From assembly GCA_002399345.1 (NCBI GenBank), contig DHDL01000010.1, forward strand, positions 77,371 through 101,468: a stretch of 24,098 bases of DNA. The letters run 5' to 3'. A program made the position numbers and the translations under genes. The notes beneath the pieces were generated by a model. It ran no database searches, was not told the DNA's origin, and saw only the letters and a list, made by a program, of their open reading frames with translations. This document shows positions 21,257 through 24,098 of the stretch, piece after piece (position 1 is the stretch's first letter; each line of letters starts with the position of its first letter). Source of the DNA: Thermoanaerobacterales bacterium UBA4877. GTDB taxonomy: Bacteria > Bacillota > Thermoanaerobacteria > Thermoanaerobacterales > UBA4877.

Positions 21257-22321
21257 TTGTCTTTAAAACTGGGGGTTTTATTCGGGGGACAATCGGGTGA
21301 GCATGACGTATCTATAATGTCTGCTGTTTCCGTGATAAAGAATCTTGATAAACAAAAATATGATATTGTGCCTATAGGAATAACTAAAAAAGGGCATTGG
21401 TATCTATACGCGGGAGAAATAGATGACCTTAAGGGTGATTGGGTAAACGACTCTTATAAGGCAATTCTGCCGCCGGACCCGTCCTATAAAGGGCTGATGT
21501 ATTTTACAAACGGTGAAATGAAGCTTGTACATCTGGACGTTGTATTTCCTGTTCTTCACGGGCCGAAAGGAGAGGACGGTACCATACAGGGGCTATTAGA
21601 ACTGGCGGGTATTCCCTATGTGGGGTCAGGTGTTGCCGCTTCCTCGGCAGGTATGGATAAGGTATTTACAAAGAGGCTCTTTGAGTGTGCAGGCCTACCT
21701 ATAGTGCCATATGTTGCTTATACCGGTAGGAAGTGGCGGGCACGGCAAGATGATCTAACACAAGAGATTGAAAAAAATATTGGTTACCCTGCATTTATCA
21801 AGCCGGCCAATATGGGTTCCAGTGTTGGCATCACGAAGGCCCATGACAAACTTGAGCTTGAGGAGGCAATAAACCTGGCCTTACGCTATGACAGGAAGGT
21901 GATTGTTGAGAAAGCTGTAAGATGCAAGGATGTGGAGTGTGCGGTTTTGGGAAATGGGGAACCTGAAGCATCCACAGCGGGAGAGATAGTGCCGGCTGGA
22001 GAGTTCTACGATTATAATGCCAAGTATTATGATGATAAGACAAGGCTGCTGATACCGGCGGACATTCCGGAAGATAAGATAGAAGAAATAAAGGGTCTGG
22101 CTGTGCGGGCGTACAAGGCTGTCGACTGCTGCGGCCTGGCCAGGGTCGACTTCTTTTATGAGACGGATACGCAAAAAATATATGTAAGCGAACTCAATAC
22201 CATACCCGGGTTTACCGATGTGAGTATGTATCCCAAATTGTGGAAGGCCTCCGGTATGAGCTATAAAGAGTTGCTGGATGAACTTATCAACCTTTCATTA
22301 GATATTTTTCAAGATATTTAA
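21257..22321 (+). CDS. ddl: D-alanine--D-alanine ligase
   Basis: A 354-residue ATP-grasp enzyme that makes the D-Ala-D-Ala dipeptide for peptidoglycan precursors. Landmarks: GVLFGGQSGEHDVSIMSA at the start, HGPKGEDGTIQGLLEL, the ATP-grasp KPANMGSSVGITK and the YDYNAKYYDD omega-loop, whose Tyr is typical of D-Ala-D-Ala rather than D-Ala-D-Lac ligases. VDFF...SELNTIPGFTDVSMYPKLW (in outline) near the end supplies the metal ligands. It starts at TTG 21257, six bases after GGGAGGAG. A strong terminator follows. Confidence 0.95.
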   Translation: MSLKLGVLFGGQSGEHDVSIMSAVSVIKNLDKQKYDIVPIGITKKGHWYLYAGEIDDLKGDWVNDSYKAILPPDPSYKGLMYFTNGEMKLVHLDVVFPVLHGPKGEDGTIQGLLELAGIPYVGSGVAASSAGMDKVFTKRLFECAGLPIVPYVAYTGRKWRARQDDLTQEIEKNIGYPAFIKPANMGSSVGITKAHDKLELEEAINLALRYDRKVIVEKAVRCKDVECAVLGNGEPEASTAGEIVPAGEFYDYNAKYYDDKTRLLIPADIPEDKIEEIKGLAVRAYKAVDCCGLARVDFFYETDTQKIYVSELNTIPGFTDVSMYPKLWKASGMSYKELLDELINLSLDIFQDI

Positions 22322-22332
22322 TTATAACCCCG

Positions 22333-22356
22333 GCCGCATATAAATGCGGCTTTTTT
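22333..22356 (+). terminator. Intrinsic terminator of ddl
   Basis: GCCGCA (22333-22338) pairs with TGCGGC (22345-22350) over a 6-base loop, followed by six T and more T-rich sequence. Confidence 0.92.
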
Positions 22357-22416
22357 ATTTTTTCGAGAATAATTATGATGCTTAACTGAAAAAGTAATAC
22401 AAGTACAAACATTTTT

Positions 22417-22454
22417 AACCTGCCGATCAAATGAGCTTAAGGCAGGGTTCTTTT
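22417..22454 (+). terminator. Second hairpin in the ddl-arcA gap
   Basis: AACCTGCC (22417-22424) pairs with GGCAGGGTT (22441-22449), one bulged G, followed by CTTTT. Possibly a back-up terminator. Confidence 0.45.
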
Positions 22455-22459
22455 ATATG

Positions 22460-22488
22460 GTGGCAATTCATCCGCAACTGATTGCCAC
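22460..22488. repeat. 8-bp inverted repeat upstream of arcA
   Basis: GTGGCAAT (22460-22467) and ATTGCCAC (22481-22488) are perfect complements with a 13-base loop. It may be an operator half-site pair or an RNA hairpin. Confidence 0.45.
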
Positions 22489-22492
22489 GAGT

Positions 22493-22543
22493 GCATAAAT
22501 ATTATGTAAATGTATAATCTCCGAGCATAAATATTGATGTAAA
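22493..22543 (+). promoter_or_regulatory. Two direct repeats upstream of arcA, candidate ArgR-type sites
   Basis: GCATAAATATTATGTAAA (22493-22510) recurs as GCATAAATATTGATGTAAA (22525-22543), 32 bases apart, about three helical turns. The core GCATAAATAT resembles half of the ARG box (TNTGNATWWWWATNCANA). A -10-like TATAAT sits at 22682-22687, closer to the gene, with a poor -35. The rest of 22357-22729 holds nothing else I can support. Confidence 0.4.
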
Positions 22544-22729
22544 CAAAATAAAATGAGATTTATATATATTATGAGGGATCTAGCTTTGAAAAATGCTTTA
22601 ATTTAACAGTAGATGGATATATATAAAGCTAATTTGCCAAAGAAATATATTGCGGCACTTTCATATCTTATGCAATTATTGTATAATCTTTATAGCATAT
22701 GTTTATGGATGGCATAAAGGAGGGATAAA

Positions 22730-23944
22730 GTGATAGAAGTCAAATCGGAGATTGGCAGACTTAAAAGAGTTATGTTGCACCGGCCGAATGGTGAACTGGA
22801 AAATCTTGTGCCGGAATATTTACTGAAACTTCTTTTTGATGATATACCGTACCTTAAGACAGCGCAAAAAGAACATGACCGTTTTGCCTCGATATTAAGA
22901 GATTACGGTGTAGAGGTTTTATATTTGGAAGACCTTCTTGCTGACGTACTGGATGATCATGAGGTTGAAGACAGGTTTTTGGATGATTTTTTTGGAGAGA
23001 GCGGTATAACATCACAAGCATTGGCAGAGGCTTTGAAGGAATTCTTTACGAAGATGGCCCCTGAGGATTTGGTACTAAAGCTGATGTCGGGCGTGAGGAA
23101 GGATGAAGTCAAAGTGTACGGAAACACCTTGGCTTCAATCATTGAGGATGATTATCCCTTCTATATTGATCCCATGCCCAATCTTTACTTTACCAGGGAT
23201 CCGGCTGCATGTATCGGCAAGGGTATTGCTATTAACAGGATGTATACCGCAGCCAGAAAGAGGGAGAGCCTTTTTATAGAATACATATCAAGGTACCATC
23301 CTCTGTTTAAAGCAGGGAACCCCAATATTTGGTATGATCGTTCTTACCCATTCAGCATTGAAGGGGGAGATATACTTGTACTAAATAACAAGACGGTGGC
23401 GATAGGATGCAGCCAGAGAACACAGCCGCAAGCTATTGAGATAATGGCTAAAAACCTGTTTGCAGATTCGGATTTTGAAAAGGTATTGGTGTTCGAGATA
23501 CCTAAGATCAGGGCTTTTATGCATCTGGATACGGTGTTTACAATGGTGGATTACGACAAGTTCACCATACACCCGGGTGTAGAGGGACCGCTCAGCATAT
23601 ATGAGGTTTCCGGAGGAGAGGGCAAAATATTAAATATTGAGCATAAGGCGATGCCGATAGCCGATATACTTAAACAGACACTGGATCTACCATCCATAAA
23701 GCTTATAGAGTGCGGTAATGGGGATATGATAGCCGCAGGCAGGGAGCAGTGGAACGACGGGTCCAATACACTGGCGATTGCTCCCGGTGTTGTCGTGACC
23801 TATGATAGGAATTATGTTACCAACAATGAACTTGAGAAAAATGGAGTAAAGGTAATTATCATACCCAGTTCCGAACTCTCCCGGGGCCGGGGAGGCCCGC
23901 GCTGTATGAGTATGCCTCTTTTGAGGGAGCCGCTATTGTGGTAG
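22730..23944 (+). CDS. arcA: Arginine deiminase
   Basis: A 404-residue guanidino-group hydrolase that turns L-arginine into citrulline and ammonia, the first step of the arginine deiminase route that yields ATP in anaerobes. Landmarks: EIGRLKRVMLHRPNGEL at the start, PNLYFTRDPAA, SIEGGDILVLN, FMHLDTVFTMVD with the catalytic His, and GRGGPRCMSMPL with the nucleophile Cys392 near the end. Length is typical. It starts at GTG 22730 behind AAAGGAGGG. Ornithine carbamoyltransferase follows after 47 bases, forming the arc operon. Confidence 0.96.
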   Translation: MIEVKSEIGRLKRVMLHRPNGELENLVPEYLLKLLFDDIPYLKTAQKEHDRFASILRDYGVEVLYLEDLLADVLDDHEVEDRFLDDFFGESGITSQALAEALKEFFTKMAPEDLVLKLMSGVRKDEVKVYGNTLASIIEDDYPFYIDPMPNLYFTRDPAACIGKGIAINRMYTAARKRESLFIEYISRYHPLFKAGNPNIWYDRSYPFSIEGGDILVLNNKTVAIGCSQRTQPQAIEIMAKNLFADSDFEKVLVFEIPKIRAFMHLDTVFTMVDYDKFTIHPGVEGPLSIYEVSGGEGKILNIEHKAMPIADILKQTLDLPSIKLIECGNGDMIAAGREQWNDGSNTLAIAPGVVVTYDRNYVTNNELEKNGVKVIIIPSSELSRGRGGPRCMSMPLLREPLLW

Positions 23945-23991
23945 GGTTATATTGAGATTAAATATAAATTATATCATGGAGGAGGATTATA

Positions 23992-24098
23992 ATGCCGATA
24001 AACATGAAAGGCAAATCATTGCTTACCATTGGTCAACTTACTGTGCAAGAGATGGAATACCTTCTAGACCTGGCTGACGCTCTCAAGAACAAAAAGAA
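23992..24098 (+). CDS. arcB: Ornithine carbamoyltransferase, 5' part of gene
   Basis: The gene runs off the right edge; 35 codons are visible. MPINMKGKSLLTIGQLTVQEM and the following YLLDLADALKNKK match the N-terminus of ornithine carbamoyltransferases. In an arc operon this enzyme splits citrulline with phosphate to ornithine and carbamoyl phosphate (catabolic direction), inferred from the position directly after arcA. GGAGGAGG precedes ATG 23992. The carbamoyl-phosphate motif STRTR lies outside the window. Confidence 0.88.
   Translation, partial: MPINMKGKSLLTIGQLTVQEMEYLLDLADALKNKK

Noticed and set aside
1..24098. CRISPR array, tRNA or rRNA genes, insertion sequences
   Set aside because: I saw no regularly spaced repeats, no tRNA cloverleaf or rRNA sequence, and no transposase-like protein or terminal repeats.

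Overview
The window reads as chromosomal DNA of an anaerobic, endospore-forming member of the Clostridia (Firmicutes). The evidence is a dense set of sporulation and germination genes (spoVT, yabG, sipL, spoIIR, sleB-ypeB, an SspF-type SASP), strong purine-rich ribosome binding sites, several TTG/GTG starts, heavy use of ATA and AGG codons, and the fermentative genes tnaA and arcA-arcB. I cannot name a genus from the sequence alone.

Layout. 1-579 is the 3' end of a PrsA-like foldase gene. 607-991 holds a decayed short-chain dehydrogenase relic and a terminator. 992-2626 is a solute-binding lipoprotein gene (OppA type), followed by a Nudix hydrolase gene. 3429-13764 is the conserved spore-gene neighbourhood: spoVT (minus) divergent from yabG, then veg, sipL, a second OppA-type lipoprotein gene, ispE, a MobA-like nucleotidyltransferase gene, spoIIR, sleB-ypeB and an sspF-like gene. 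13837-18129 is an amino-acid catabolic block: a PatB/MalY C-S lyase, tryptophanase and a sodium-coupled transporter, probably for tryptophan. 18354-19848, on the minus strand and converging on that block, is a stand-alone trpB behind what looks like a complete leader-peptide attenuator. 20289-24098 holds a cation efflux gene, D-Ala-D-Ala ligase, arginine deiminase and the start of ornithine carbamoyltransferase.

How the genes fit together. The spore genes cover forespore-to-mother-cell signalling (SpoIIR), coat and cortex morphogenesis (YabG, SipL), late forespore control (SpoVT), DNA protection (SASP) and cortex lysis at germination (SleB-YpeB). Candidate sigma-F, sigma-G and sigma-K promoters lie in front of spoIIR, spoVT and yabG. 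The tryptophan block combines import and breakdown (transporter, TnaA, giving indole, pyruvate and ammonia) with a TrpB that could rebuild tryptophan from indole and serine.

The most unusual parts are regulatory RNAs. (1) A 13-residue leader peptide MKLTLHIWQAWHS with two Trp codons sits between a near-consensus promoter and an intrinsic terminator ahead of trpB. Its gene has codon usage unlike its neighbours, which suggests transfer. (2) An H-type pseudoknot candidate masks the Shine-Dalgarno of the transporter gene. (3) A hairpin in front of spoIIR would mask the ribosome binding site in read-through RNA but not in RNA started at the sigma-F-like promoter that overlaps it. All structural claims were made by eye and no folding or database search was run.
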